This document shows, piece by piece, positions 46,662 through 55,659 of a DNA stretch of 64,000 nt. Position 1 is the stretch's first letter; the number at the start of each line of letters is the position of its first letter. Origin of the DNA: Lachnospiraceae bacterium (GTDB taxonomy: Bacteria; Bacillota; Clostridia; Lachnospirales; Lachnospiraceae); contig JAFUVF010000047.1 of assembly GCA_017483735.1 (NCBI GenBank), forward strand, positions 1-64,000. The letters run 5' to 3'. The position numbers were made by a program, and so were the translations under genes. Under the pieces are notes generated by a model. That model was given only the letters and a program-made list of their open reading frames with translations, was not told the DNA's origin and did not search any database.

Positions 46662-47714
46662 CTAAACGTTCCTTACGATATACTCGGGAACCTTCATTAA
46701 ATCCTTGAACTGATTGTCGGCGTTTTTCAGTATTGGCTTTGAAAGCTTTATCTGATTTATCATAAGTACCTCCCAGATGGTTCCGTCATTTAGCAGTACG
46801 GAGGTGCCTATCTGTGAATCGGCAATATTCTTCATAATGGGAAGCAGAAGCTCCACATCATATTTTTCCAGATTTTCCTCAAAATTCCCAAGTATCTGCA
46901 AGGGAGTGAAGGCATCCCTGTAGGTTCTGGGAGATGCCATGGCGATATAAGTATCCACAATTGCAATATAGCGGGCAAAAATATCAATCTTGTTTCCGGT
47001 CATCTTGTAGGGATAGCCGGTGCCGTCAAAACGCTCATGATGCATTACAACAGCATTCCTGACGTGCTCATTAAGGTCCGGATCTCTCTGTACAAGAGCA
47101 TAGCCGAGCAGAGGGTGGCTTCTTACCTTTCGAAGCTCATCATCCGTAAGCTTTCCGGGCTTCCAGAGTATCTCTGAGGGCAGGTTCCACTTTCCGATAT
47201 CATAATAAAAGCCGCAAAGAATGAGAATCTTTTTGTCCTCGGGATTCATCTTAAGCCAGTCCGCAAAGGTTCCCGCAAGGAGAGCGGCGTTTAAGGACTG
47301 GGTGTAGGTAAGCTCATCATCATTTGAGGTAAGGTTATATAGGAAATCCAAAAGCTCGGAGCCGTTGTCTATGGTGGAATAGATATCATTATAAATATCT
47401 ATGAGTGTGGCAGTAGCAATATGCCTGTTGGTGCCTATGAAGGAGAGCATGGTTCCCTTATATATGGTAAGGCATTTGTCGTATTTTTCCTTGAAATTTT
47501 TGAAGCGCTGGTTGAACTGGAGCTTTTCGTTGTGAGTCACGGCAAAATCCGCATCCTCCATAATTGTAACACAGAGGACATTATAGTTCTTGAGCTGGGA
47601 GATCATCATATTTGTGCATGTATCTCCCTTTTTGAAAAGCACACGATCCTGATATATCACATCCTCACCAAGGATCATACCGGGTTCAAGCTCCATTTTT
47701 GTGATTATCTTCAA
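46662..47714 (-). CDS. HD-GYP domain protein, probable cyclic-di-GMP phosphodiesterase
   Basis: An N-terminal ~110-residue region (DUF3391/PilZ-like position) precedes an HD-GYP domain with GFYYDIGKWNLP (HD position replaced by YDIGK), HPLLGYAL, MHHERFDGTGYP and DTYIAMASPRTYR. In the metal-binding HD pair the usual His is Tyr, as FYYD, so activity may be altered. The start is TTG 47714, 6 bases after GGAGGA; the longer frame to 47780 begins inside the -35 box and is rejected. Product 350 residues. Confidence 0.87.
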   Translation of the reverse strand: MKIITKMELEPGMILGEDVIYQDRVLFKKGDTCTNMMISQLKNYNVLCVTIMEDADFAVTHNEKLQFNQRFKNFKEKYDKCLTIYKGTMLSFIGTNRHIATATLIDIYNDIYSTIDNGSELLDFLYNLTSNDDELTYTQSLNAALLAGTFADWLKMNPEDKKILILCGFYYDIGKWNLPSEILWKPGKLTDDELRKVRSHPLLGYALVQRDPDLNEHVRNAVVMHHERFDGTGYPYKMTGNKIDIFARYIAIVDTYIAMASPRTYRDAFTPLQILGNFEENLEKYDVELLLPIMKNIADSQIGTSVLLNDGTIWEVLMINQIKLSKPILKNADNQFKDLMKVPEYIVRNV

Positions 47715-47751
47715 ACTGTTGTCCTCCGAACCATAAATTTTCTTACTATTT

Positions 47752-47780
47752 ATTATATTGTCTAAACAGAATATAGTCAA
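47752..47780 (-). promoter_or_regulatory. Promoter of the HD-GYP gene
   Basis: On the minus strand, TTGACT (47775-47780) and TATAAT (47752-47757) are 17 bases apart, close to consensus. The transcript would begin about 30 bases before the TTG start at 47714. Confidence 0.8.
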
Positions 47781-47835
47781 GTGATTATGTAAACCAAAAC
47801 ATTAAAATATTGATAAAACATAATCTTCTGTATCC

Positions 47836-47864
47836 TTGTTAAGAGGATGAATTTGTTATATACT
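47836..47864 (+). promoter_or_regulatory. Candidate promoter of the 47847 gene
   Basis: TTGTTA (47836-47841) and TATACT (47859-47864) are 17 bases apart. Transcription would start near 47871, exactly at an in-frame ATG, which would give a leaderless message. If real, codons before 47871 are not translated. Confidence 0.4.
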
Positions 47865-48200
47865 TACTCTATGCTTACATTTTTGACCTACGCCGAAAAA
47901 CTGTATATCGGGGAGAGCATAAGGGATAAGGATATTGAGAGGATTAAGTATAATCTGCGCAATAACCCTGCTCTCTGCGGAGTTTATCTGCTTGCCTTGT
48001 CCGAAGCCGAAGGGAATCTGTTGGAATTTTATAATGCGAGGCTTTTGCAGCTTCCCATATACAAAAATTACAGAAAGCATATCATAGGGATTGCCGGAAG
48101 CGAGGAGGAGGCTGTGCAGATGGTGGCGGATATCATGGAGGAATGCTTTGACAATACCGGCGGATACAATGTAAAGGAATATCTTGGAAAATGCTCCTGA
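47847..48200 (+). CDS. Conserved-looking small protein of unknown function
   Basis: The protein of up to 117 residues contains TYAEKLYIGESIRDKDIERIKYNLRNN (cited as AEKLYIGESI) and NLLEFYNARLLQ. I have no firm family name. The start is unresolved: ATG 47847 touches its AGAGG site, TTG 47853 has better spacing, and ATG 47871 coincides with the predicted transcription start. The gene overlaps the DUF2953 gene by 10 bases, so it probably belongs to the same sporulation-linked group. Confidence 0.72.
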   Translation: MNLLYTYSMLTFLTYAEKLYIGESIRDKDIERIKYNLRNNPALCGVYLLALSEAEGNLLEFYNARLLQLPIYKNYRKHIIGIAGSEEEAVQMVADIMEECFDNTGGYNVKEYLGKCS

Positions 48201-49168
48201 TACTTTTAAACATACTTAAAATAACAGGGATAGTGCTCCTGTGCATAATCGGTTTTGTCCTCTTTGTGCTTTTATTAGTGCTTTTTGTGCCAATTCGCTA
48301 CAGGCTTTCCGGTTTTAAAGACGAGGACGAGTATGGCATAGACGCAAGAATCAGCTGGCTGCTTCATTTAGTACGGGTTATGTTCTCATATCCCGAGCCG
48401 GGGGAGGTATCTGTCAAGGTATTATTCTTTGAGGTATTCAACTCAAAGCTGAATAATAATGATGAGGATGAGGAGGATGAATTTAAGTACGAAAATATTT
48501 CTGAGGAAAAGCCCGAAACCCAGGAAATGACTGATGAAAACAGCGAAAATGACAAAAATGTCAAGGAAAAAGATAAGGTTGTCAGTGCTGCGGAGTATGA
48601 AAAAAAATACAATCAAGATATTGAAAAGTCCGACGAAAATAAAGAAGCTGATTTTCAAGATGTTGTGGAAAATGAAAATGACAGAAAAAAAGAGGGTGCT
48701 TTTGGAGAAGCTTCAAAGAATTTTAAATACACTTTGGAAGAAAAGTATGATAGAATGAAGTCGATTTTTGGAAATTTGTCCTTTTACAAAAAGCTGCTTA
48801 CAGATGACGATTCAAAAGAGCTTTATGAGCATGTTATAAAGAGGCTTAGAAAGATATTAAAGTCCATAAGACCAAGGCTTATAAAAGGAAGGCTTACCTT
48901 TGGAGGCGGGACACCGGATACAACGGGCTATGCATATGGTGCCTACTGTATGTTTAAGGGGATTATCGGGAGGGACTTTGTGTTTATTCCCGATTTTACC
49001 AAGGAAATCCTGGAGGGGGACATCCTTATAAAGGGGCATATAACGGTATTTGTTCTGCTTATAAATGCCGCTTTGGTCTACTTTGACAGAAGGTGCAGAC
49101 TCTTTATAAGGAGAATAAAGCGTCACAAGGAGAGGGAACTTTTATGGCAGACAGAAACACAAATTTAA
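48191..49168 (+). CDS. DUF2953 membrane protein (YtfI-like)
   Basis: An N-terminal membrane helix (about 5-33) leads to VPIRYRLSG, the conserved DUF2953 start. An acidic, lysine-rich low-complexity stretch follows at about 85-165. The second conserved part (RLIKGRLTFGGGTPDTTGYAYG, cited as FGGGTPDTTGYAYG) is also typical. In Bacillus the homologue YtfI is encoded beside ytfJ, as here. It may belong to the spore envelope system; that is by analogy. Confidence 0.85.
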   Translation: MLLILLNILKITGIVLLCIIGFVLFVLLLVLFVPIRYRLSGFKDEDEYGIDARISWLLHLVRVMFSYPEPGEVSVKVLFFEVFNSKLNNNDEDEEDEFKYENISEEKPETQEMTDENSENDKNVKEKDKVVSAAEYEKKYNQDIEKSDENKEADFQDVVENENDRKKEGAFGEASKNFKYTLEEKYDRMKSIFGNLSFYKKLLTDDDSKELYEHVIKRLRKILKSIRPRLIKGRLTFGGGTPDTTGYAYGAYCMFKGIIGRDFVFIPDFTKEILEGDILIKGHITVFVLLINAALVYFDRRCRLFIRRIKRHKERELLWQTETQI

Positions 49169-49551
49169 ATGAAGTAGTGGATACGCTTTTGAAGGGTATG
49201 GACAGCGTATTTTCCGCAAAGACCGTTGTGGGAGAGCCCAGGAAGATAGGCGAAACCACAATTATTCCCCTTGTGGATGTTACCTTTGGTCTCGGAGCAG
49301 GAACCGGAGATAATTCGAAGAAGGGCTCGGGAAGCGGAGCGGGAGGAATAGGCGGAAAGATGTCCCCCAATTCCGTGCTTGTAATAAAGAATGGCATAAC
49401 AAAGATTGTAAATGTAAGGGATAACGGTGCCATAGGCAAGATTGTGGATATGATACCGGATATAGTGGACAAGGTAACAAAGCCGAAGGACGGAAGCCGG
49501 GAGCCTTCTGATGATGAGATTTTGAACAGGGCTTTCCCTGAGGATAAATAA
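49144..49551 (+). CDS. ytfJ: GerW/YtfJ family sporulation protein
   Basis: The 135-residue protein matches GerW: VDTLLKGMDSVFSAKTVVGE, IPLVDVTFGLGAG, a Gly-rich loop and NSVLVIKNG. In Bacillus the family is needed for spore germination with certain nutrients. The ATG at 49144 follows GGAGAGG and lies inside the end of the DUF2953 gene. This is one of the clearest signs that the host belongs to a spore-forming lineage. Confidence 0.92.
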   Translation: MADRNTNLNEVVDTLLKGMDSVFSAKTVVGEPRKIGETTIIPLVDVTFGLGAGTGDNSKKGSGSGAGGIGGKMSPNSVLVIKNGITKIVNVRDNGAIGKIVDMIPDIVDKVTKPKDGSREPSDDEILNRAFPEDK

Positions 49552-49570
49552 AAGAGCGGGTAAACATAAG

Positions 49571-50146
49571 ATGATTGATTGGGAAGATATTATAAGCGCA
49601 GAGAACGAGGACGAGCTAAAGACAGCCAAAATATGGCTGTTTCAGGAGAATATGCGCCTCGAAAACGAGAGAAAGAATATTGACGACAAGATAATCGAGC
49701 TAGAAAAGAGAAGAACAGAGCTTAAGGAATCCGAGAACCGCTTTGAGAACGACAAGGAAGTTTTCAGGGAGGAAATGAAGGCTATCAACAAGAAGACCAG
49801 TGAGGAGAGGGAAAAGCTTAAGCAGGATACCATATTCTTCAATAAAAAGATGGAGATTCTTACGGAGGGCTTCCGCTCTCTGGATGCCGACAGGCAGGCT
49901 GTCGAGAGGGACAAGCGCTTCATCGAATCTGAGAAGAGGCTTTTAAAGAGAGAGAGGGAGAATCTTGCGCTTCTTCCGGACAACAGTGACCTGGGGGAGA
50001 TACTTTTCAGGGGAGCAGGAAACGGAAACGGGGCAAAGAAGAGATACAAGGAGCTTTTGAAGATATTCCACCCCGACAATATGGCGGGAGATGACGAGCT
50101 GGCGCAGATAATCGTCGGGGAGTTTAACCGCCGGGGCGGAAAATAG
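49571..50146 (+). CDS. Coiled-coil protein with a C-terminal J-domain-like end
   Basis: Residues 20-135 form a long, highly charged coiled coil rich in Glu and Lys. After a Gly/Asn linker (GAGNGNGAKK), the last ~30 residues read RYKELLKIFHPDNMAGDDE, the helix II-HPD-helix III core of a J domain, cut short at the stop. It may recruit an Hsp70 (DnaK) to a filament or envelope structure, by analogy. It starts 19 bases after the GerW gene and ends the operon before a terminator hairpin. Confidence 0.78.
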   Translation: MIDWEDIISAENEDELKTAKIWLFQENMRLENERKNIDDKIIELEKRRTELKESENRFENDKEVFREEMKAINKKTSEEREKLKQDTIFFNKKMEILTEGFRSLDADRQAVERDKRFIESEKRLLKRERENLALLPDNSDLGEILFRGAGNGNGAKKRYKELLKIFHPDNMAGDDELAQIIVGEFNRRGGK

Positions 50147-50156
50147 AGAACATAAA

Positions 50157-50181
50157 AAGACCATCCGCACAGGATGGTCTT
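50157..50181. terminator. Bidirectional rho-independent terminator
   Basis: AAGACCATCC (50157-50166) pairs perfectly with GGATGGTCTT (50172-50181) around a 5-base loop. On the minus strand it is followed by TTTTTATG, a good terminator for rpmB. On the plus strand the tail AATTTT is weaker. Confidence 0.85.
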
Positions 50182-50202
50182 AATTTTCGTTGAACGCTTA
50201 AT

Positions 50203-50388
50203 TTAAGCTCTCTCAACGGCTCCGCTTCTCAAGCATCTTGAGCAGACATGAAGTCTTTTTGTGCCGCCGTTTACCTTACACTTTACATTCTGAATGTTGG
50301 ACTTCCAGATAGCATTACTTCTTCTATGAGAATGGCTCACATTGTTTCCAAAGTGAAGACCCTTTCCGCAGACATCACACTTAGCCAT
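50203..50388 (-). CDS. rpmB: 50S ribosomal protein L28
   Basis: The 61-residue basic protein has the L28 start AKCDVCGKGLHFGNNVSHSH and Cys pairs (Cys4/7 and a later CSRC), a zinc-binding version. It is a component of the large ribosomal subunit. AAGGAGGTG precedes the ATG. It has its own promoter and a strong terminator, and is transcribed divergently from the asp23 gene. Confidence 0.97.
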   Translation of the reverse strand: MAKCDVCGKGLHFGNNVSHSHRRSNAIWKSNIQNVKCKVNGGTKRLHVCSRCLRSGAVERA

Positions 50389-50452
50389 AATAACACCTCC
50401 TTAAAAGCATTCTATTCATACAAAAATCAGTCATTAAGACCGCAACGCTAAT

Positions 50453-50481
50453 ATATTATCAGAAAGCCCATATAAAATCAA
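50453..50481 (-). promoter_or_regulatory. Promoter of rpmB
   Basis: On the minus strand, TTGATT (50476-50481) and TAATAT (50453-50458) are 17 bases apart, with an extended -10 (TG-A). It gives a leader of about 58 bases. Confidence 0.75.
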
Positions 50482-50545
50482 GAAAAATATTTAATTTTTC
50501 TAAAAACCTAATTTAAAGGTTTTATTTTTCTCTAAAAGATGATAC

Positions 50546-50551
50546 TATACT
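50546..50551 (+). promoter_or_regulatory. -10 element for the asp23-fakA run
   Basis: TATACT (50546-50551) has no clear -35 at 17 bases. It is placed about 50 bases before the asp23 ATG. A nearer TATAAT at 50575-50580 also exists but lies very close to the gene. Confidence 0.35.
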
Positions 50552-50601
50552 AAATGTATGCAGATTTATTGGCATATAATTTCCGATAAAGGAGAATGCG
50601 T

Positions 50602-50961
50602 ATGAAAGGTTCGACTATGAATACCCATATGGGTAATATAGTTATTGACAACGAGGTTATTGCCCAGTATGCTGGTTCCGTGGCTGTGGAATGCTTTGGC
50701 ATCGTCGGCATGGCAGGCATAAATGTAAAGGACGGTATGTTCAAGCTCCTTAAGATGGACAGCATTACCAGAGGCATAAACGTTTCTGTTAAGGATAACA
50801 GGCTGAATCTTGATTTCCACGTTATTATCGCATACGGTGTTGGGATTACTGCGGTTGCGGATAACCTTATCGAAAATGTGAAATACAGGCTTGAGGAATT
50901 TACCGGAATGGAGGTCGGAAAGATCAATATATATGTCGAGGGCGTGAAAGTCATCGACTGA
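50602..50961 (+). CDS. Asp23/Gls24 family envelope stress protein
   Basis: The 119-residue protein has the Asp23 (DUF322) pattern: IVIDNEVIAQYAGSVAVE, GIVGMAG, and GMEVGKINIYVEGVKV. Family members associate with the membrane or envelope. It precedes fakA here, an order kept in many Firmicutes. The ATG at 50602 lies 7 bases after AAGGAG; an ATG two codons earlier is too close to it. Confidence 0.92.
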   Translation: MKGSTMNTHMGNIVIDNEVIAQYAGSVAVECFGIVGMAGINVKDGMFKLLKMDSITRGINVSVKDNRLNLDFHVIIAYGVGITAVADNLIENVKYRLEEFTGMEVGKINIYVEGVKVID

Positions 50962-51000
50962 GCTGTTTGCAATAAATTTTGTTTGTAGGAGGCATTTTAA

Positions 51001-52665
51001 GTGAGTTCACAGGAAATAGATGCAAAGAAGCTTTCGGAAATGTTTCTCGCCGGAGCAAAGTATCTTGAAAATAAAAAAGAGATTATAAATGAATTGAATG
51101 TATTCCCCGTTCCCGACGGAGATACCGGCACCAATATGACCATGACCATAATGTCCGCCGCCAAGGAGGTTCTGGCATTGGGGAACGATTTTGATATGGC
51201 TGCAATCTGCAAGGCCATGAGCAGCGGTTCCCTAAGAGGCGCCAGAGGCAATTCGGGAGTTATCCTTTCCCAGCTTTTAAGAGGCTTCGGAAAGCGTGTG
51301 AAGGAAGAGGAGATTATTACCATTCCCGTCATAGCGGAGGCATTTGAAAAAGCTGTGGAGACCGCATATAAGGCGGTTATGAAGCCCAAGGAGGGAACAA
51401 TCCTTACCGTGGCAAAGGGAGCTGCGGACAAGGCAAAGAGCCTTTATGAGTCAGGCGAGACTGATATGGGCAATTTCTTAAATGAAATCCTTGAACATTC
51501 CAAATATGTGCTGAGCCAGACACCGGAGATGCTTCCGGTATTGAAGGAGGCAGGCGTTGTTGATTCCGGCGGTGCAGGGCTTGTCGAGGTATTTTCCGGC
51601 GCTCTGGATGTATTTCTTGGAAAGGAAATAGATCTTACAATAAATGAAAATGAAGATAAAAAGGCCGATGCGGCTGAGGAATACAAGGCTCCCACGCTCG
51701 AATTCCTGTACTGTACCGAGTTTGACATCAATTTGAAGGCTCCCATAAACAAAAAGCAGCAGCTCGACTTGAAGGGACATCTCGAGGCAATAGGCGAGGA
51801 GGTTGTGTGCGTCGAGGAAGGCAGCAAAATTCTTGTACATATCCATACCAACGACCCCGGCTTTGCAATACAAAAGGGACTTAAATACGGCGAACTTACG
51901 GATGTTAAGATTATAAATATGCTCAAGGAGGAGCTTAAGGAGAGAATAAGTAACGAGGACAAGGAGGCTACCGCCTCAGCACAGGCAAAATCCTCCGAGC
52001 CCAGAAAGCCCTATGGCTTTGTGGCGGTTTCCGTGGGCGACGGCATCAACGAGATATTTAAGAGCCTCGGTGTGGACGTAATCATTGAGGGAGGTCAGAC
52101 CATGAATCCCTCAACTGAGGATATCTTGAATGCAGTCGACAAGGTAAATGCCGACACGGTATTTGTGCTTCCAAACAACAAGAATATAATCCTTGCCGCA
52201 AATCAGGCGGCTGAGCTTACCACGGACAAGGCGCTTCTCGTAATTCCCACAAAGAATATTCCTCAGGGAATTACGGCAGTCATCAATTTCCTTGCGGAAG
52301 CTACTCCCGATGAAAATGAGACCAATATGATACGTGAGATAGGTAATGTAAAGACCGGTCAGGTCACATATGCCGTAAGGGATACCGTCATCGACGAGAT
52401 GGAGATCAAGAAGGACGATTATATGGGTATCGGAGACAAGGGCATTGCCTCAGTCGGTAAGGATATTGATACCGTCATAGACGAGCTTGTTGAATCCATG
52501 GTTGATGATGAGAGCGAGCTCATAAGCATTTACTACGGTTCGGATGTCAGTGAGTCCGATGCCGAGGCCTTGAGGGATAAGCTTTCCGTAAAATATGACA
52601 GCTGTGATATAGAATTGCAGAACGGCGGACAGCCCATATACTATTATGTGATTTCCGTAGAGTAG
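51001..52665 (+). CDS. fakA: Fatty acid kinase subunit FakA (DAK2/YloV family)
   Basis: The 554-residue protein has an N-terminal DhaL-like kinase domain (NVFPVPDGDTGTNMTMT; SGSLRGARGNSGVILSQ) and a C-terminal FakB-binding part. It phosphorylates fatty acids held by DegV/FakB proteins so they can enter phospholipid synthesis. The start is GTG at 51001, after AGGAGG. A matching DegV-family gene lies 2.1 kb downstream beyond recG. Confidence 0.93.
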   Translation: MSSQEIDAKKLSEMFLAGAKYLENKKEIINELNVFPVPDGDTGTNMTMTIMSAAKEVLALGNDFDMAAICKAMSSGSLRGARGNSGVILSQLLRGFGKRVKEEEIITIPVIAEAFEKAVETAYKAVMKPKEGTILTVAKGAADKAKSLYESGETDMGNFLNEILEHSKYVLSQTPEMLPVLKEAGVVDSGGAGLVEVFSGALDVFLGKEIDLTINENEDKKADAAEEYKAPTLEFLYCTEFDINLKAPINKKQQLDLKGHLEAIGEEVVCVEEGSKILVHIHTNDPGFAIQKGLKYGELTDVKIINMLKEELKERISNEDKEATASAQAKSSEPRKPYGFVAVSVGDGINEIFKSLGVDVIIEGGQTMNPSTEDILNAVDKVNADTVFVLPNNKNIILAANQAAELTTDKALLVIPTKNIPQGITAVINFLAEATPDENETNMIREIGNVKTGQVTYAVRDTVIDEMEIKKDDYMGIGDKGIASVGKDIDTVIDELVESMVDDESELISIYYGSDVSESDAEALRDKLSVKYDSCDIELQNGGQPIYYYVISVE

Positions 52666-52670
52666 GATAT

Positions 52671-54716
52671 ATGAATTATAATTCGTCAATAAGCGAAATA
52701 AGGGGTGTGGGCGAAAAGACCGCATCCCTTTTTAAAAAGCTGAATATCGAAAACGCAGGGGAGCTCATTAATTTTCTGCCAAGGGATTATGATGAGTTTT
52801 CTCAGCCTGTTCCCATATCCGAGGCTGTTCCCGGAGAAATCTGCGCTGTGGATGTCAGGGTGGCTTCAATCCCCAACCTTAAAAGGATAAGGAATCTTAC
52901 CATATTAAACGTAAATGTCGCCGACAATTCCGGGGATATGCAGCTTACCTTTTTCAATATGCCATATCTCAAAAATACCCTGAAGCGTGGCGGAAGCTAT
53001 ATCTTTCGTGGAAGAGTGCAGGCAAAGGGGCTCTTTAAGTCAATGGAGCAGCCAAAGGTCTATTCCTACGACGAATATATGAAGCTTACAAAAAAGCTGC
53101 AACCCATATACTCTCTGACAAAGGGACTGAGCAACAATGCGGTTTCGAAGGCTGTGCGCTTTTGTCTCGACAAATATGAGTTTCCCGACGAATACTATAC
53201 GGAGGAGCTTCTTTCGGAAAACGGGCTTATCGACTATCCCTCGGCCATAGAGGAGATTCATTTCCCGGAATCGAGGGAGAGCCTTATAAATGCGAGAAGA
53301 AGACTTGTCTATGATGAATTCTTTGCATTTATATATAATCTTCGCAAAAATAAGAATGAAAACGACAATACTCCCAACAATTTCAAAATGTTCGAGACCG
53401 CAGATACCGTCAAATTCATTGAAGCCCTGCCCTTTAAGCTGACAAAGGGGCAGTTAAAGTGCTGGGGAGAGATAAAGCAGGATATCTCCGGAGAATACGC
53501 TATGAACCGCCTGATCCAGGGGGATGTGGGAAGCGGCAAGACTGTGGTTGCCCTGCTTTCGCTCCTTTTGACCGCTTCAAACAATAATCAGGGCGCACTT
53601 ATGGCGCCCACGGAGGTGCTTGCGGTACAGCACTTTGAGACTGTTAAGGGCTATATCGAAAAATACGGCATAGCCTTTAAGCCTGTGCTTTTGATCGGCT
53701 CAATGACAGCAAAGCAAAAAAAGGAGGCCTATGAGAGAATAGAGAGCGGGGACGCAAATCTGATAATAGGAACCCATGCGCTCATTCAGGAAAAGGTTAA
53801 ATATAAGTCTTTGGCGCTTGTGGTGACGGATGAGCAGCACCGCTTTGGCGTAAAGCAGAGGGAGGCGCTGGCAGGCAAGGGGAATGACCCGCATTTGCTG
53901 GTAATGAGCGCAACCCCCATCCCCAGAACCATTGCGATAATTATGTACGGAGATTTAAAGATTTCCATAATAGACGAGCTTCCTGCCAAAAGACTTCCCA
54001 TCAAAAACTGTGTGGTGGGAGCCAATTACAGACCTACCGCATACAAATTTATCGCAGGGGAGCTTTCAAAGAAAAGGCAGGCTTATGTCATATGTCCGTT
54101 GTTGGAGCCTTCGGAAAATGATGAGCTTGAAAATGTGGTGGACTATTCGGAAAAGCTTCGGGCTGCGCTTCCGGATGGCACAAGGATCAAATATCTCCAC
54201 GGGAAGCTAAAGGGTGCTGAAAAGAACAGCATAATGGAGGAGTTTTCCAAAGGAGAAATAGATGTTTTGGTATCCACCACGGTCATAGAGGTCGGTATAA
54301 ATGTGCCGAATGCCACTGTGATGATGGTTGAGAATGCGGAGAGATTCGGACTTGCACAGCTTCATCAGCTGCGCGGGCGCGTGGGAAGAGGAGAGTATCA
54401 AAGCTATTGCATCTTTATCAGCACAAAAAATGACGAGAGCACTATGAAGCGCCTCGAAATCCTCAACCATTCAAATGACGGCTTCCATATTGCATCCGAG
54501 GATTTGAAGCTCAGGGGTCCCGGGGACATATTCGGAATCAGGCAGAGCGGAGATTTTTCCTTTGTCATAGGGGATGTGTTTACGGATGCGGATGTTTTAA
54601 AGAAGGTATCAGCGGATGTCGACAGGGTATTTGCCGATTCATCAGGAAAATATGACCGCATAAAGGCGCATTTTGACAATGGTGCTTTTAATTTTGTTGA
54701 CTTTAGGTCGATATAA
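52671..54716 (+). CDS. recG: ATP-dependent DNA helicase RecG
   Basis: The 681-residue helicase has an N-terminal wedge (OB fold) domain, Walker A (GDVGSGKT), the DEQH box (VTDEQHRFG), motif III (MSATPIPRT), and C-terminal motifs TTVIEVGINVPNA and QLHQLRGRVGRG. It reverses stalled replication forks and remodels branched DNA. It starts 5 bases after fakA. Confidence 0.97.
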   Translation: MNYNSSISEIRGVGEKTASLFKKLNIENAGELINFLPRDYDEFSQPVPISEAVPGEICAVDVRVASIPNLKRIRNLTILNVNVADNSGDMQLTFFNMPYLKNTLKRGGSYIFRGRVQAKGLFKSMEQPKVYSYDEYMKLTKKLQPIYSLTKGLSNNAVSKAVRFCLDKYEFPDEYYTEELLSENGLIDYPSAIEEIHFPESRESLINARRRLVYDEFFAFIYNLRKNKNENDNTPNNFKMFETADTVKFIEALPFKLTKGQLKCWGEIKQDISGEYAMNRLIQGDVGSGKTVVALLSLLLTASNNNQGALMAPTEVLAVQHFETVKGYIEKYGIAFKPVLLIGSMTAKQKKEAYERIESGDANLIIGTHALIQEKVKYKSLALVVTDEQHRFGVKQREALAGKGNDPHLLVMSATPIPRTIAIIMYGDLKISIIDELPAKRLPIKNCVVGANYRPTAYKFIAGELSKKRQAYVICPLLEPSENDELENVVDYSEKLRAALPDGTRIKYLHGKLKGAEKNSIMEEFSKGEIDVLVSTTVIEVGINVPNATVMMVENAERFGLAQLHQLRGRVGRGEYQSYCIFISTKNDESTMKRLEILNHSNDGFHIASEDLKLRGPGDIFGIRQSGDFSFVIGDVFTDADVLKKVSADVDRVFADSSGKYDRIKAHFDNGAFNFVDFRSI

Positions 54717-54762
54717 AAGTAGAATAGATTTGTATTATCAGGGGTAAGAGGATTAAGACATT

Positions 54763-55638
54763 ATGAAAAAAATCGCAGTTATAACCGATTCCAACAGCGG
54801 AATTACGCAGGCACAGGCAAAGGCGCTGGGTCTTTTTGTTCTGCCCATGCCTTTTATGATAGACGGCGAGACCTATTTTGAGGATATCAATCTTAAGCAG
54901 AATGAATTTTATGAGAAGCTAAAGTCGGGCGCAGACATTTCCACAAGCCAGCCCTCCCCGGAGGCTGTGATGAAGCTATGGGATGAGGTGCTTAACGACT
55001 ATGAGGAGATTGTGCATATTCCCATGAGCTCCGGACTTTCGGGAAGCTGTCAGTCGGCGCTTATGCTATCGGGAGAGGATGAGTACGACGGAAAGGTCTT
55101 TGTCGTAAACAATCAGCGCATATCCGTTACCCAGAGACAGTCCTGCATTGATGCCATGAACCTCATAAAGGCAGGCTATTCCGGCTCACAGATTAAGAAT
55201 ATATTGGAAAAGGACAAATTCAATTCAAGCATTTATATAATGCTGGATACGTTGTTTTACCTTAAAAAGGGCGGGCGCATCACGCCTGCCGCCGCTGCCT
55301 TGGGGACGCTTCTTAAGCTAAAGCCGGTGCTTACCATACAGGGGGAGAAGCTTGATGCCTTTTCGAAGGCAAGGACAGTCTCGGCAGGAAAGGCAGCCAT
55401 GCTTTCCGCCATTACAAATGATATTGAGACGAGATTCGGCGGTGTTTTGAACAAAAATTATTCATTGCAGATTGCCTATACCTACGATACGGAGGCTGCA
55501 AAAAAATTTGCCGGAGAGGTTAAGGAAACCTTCCCCGACATCGATATACATATGGATCCTCTGTCTTTGAGCGTTGCGTGCCATATTGGCCCCGGAGCCC
55601 TTGCGGTTGCCTGTACGCAGCACTTAAAGATTGGCTAG
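54763..55638 (+). CDS. DegV family fatty-acid-binding protein (FakB-like)
   Basis: The 291-residue protein has the DegV pattern: VITDSNSGITQAQAKALG, the STSQPSPE loop, SSGLSGSCQSA and a late HIGPGALAVA. It holds a fatty acid and presents it to FakA for phosphorylation. fakA lies just upstream beyond recG, so the two are probably functional partners. Confidence 0.92.
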   Translation: MKKIAVITDSNSGITQAQAKALGLFVLPMPFMIDGETYFEDINLKQNEFYEKLKSGADISTSQPSPEAVMKLWDEVLNDYEEIVHIPMSSGLSGSCQSALMLSGEDEYDGKVFVVNNQRISVTQRQSCIDAMNLIKAGYSGSQIKNILEKDKFNSSIYIMLDTLFYLKKGGRITPAAAALGTLLKLKPVLTIQGEKLDAFSKARTVSAGKAAMLSAITNDIETRFGGVLNKNYSLQIAYTYDTEAAKKFAGEVKETFPDIDIHMDPLSLSVACHIGPGALAVACTQHLKIG

Positions 55639-55659
55639 CTTATATCAGGAAGTGTAATT

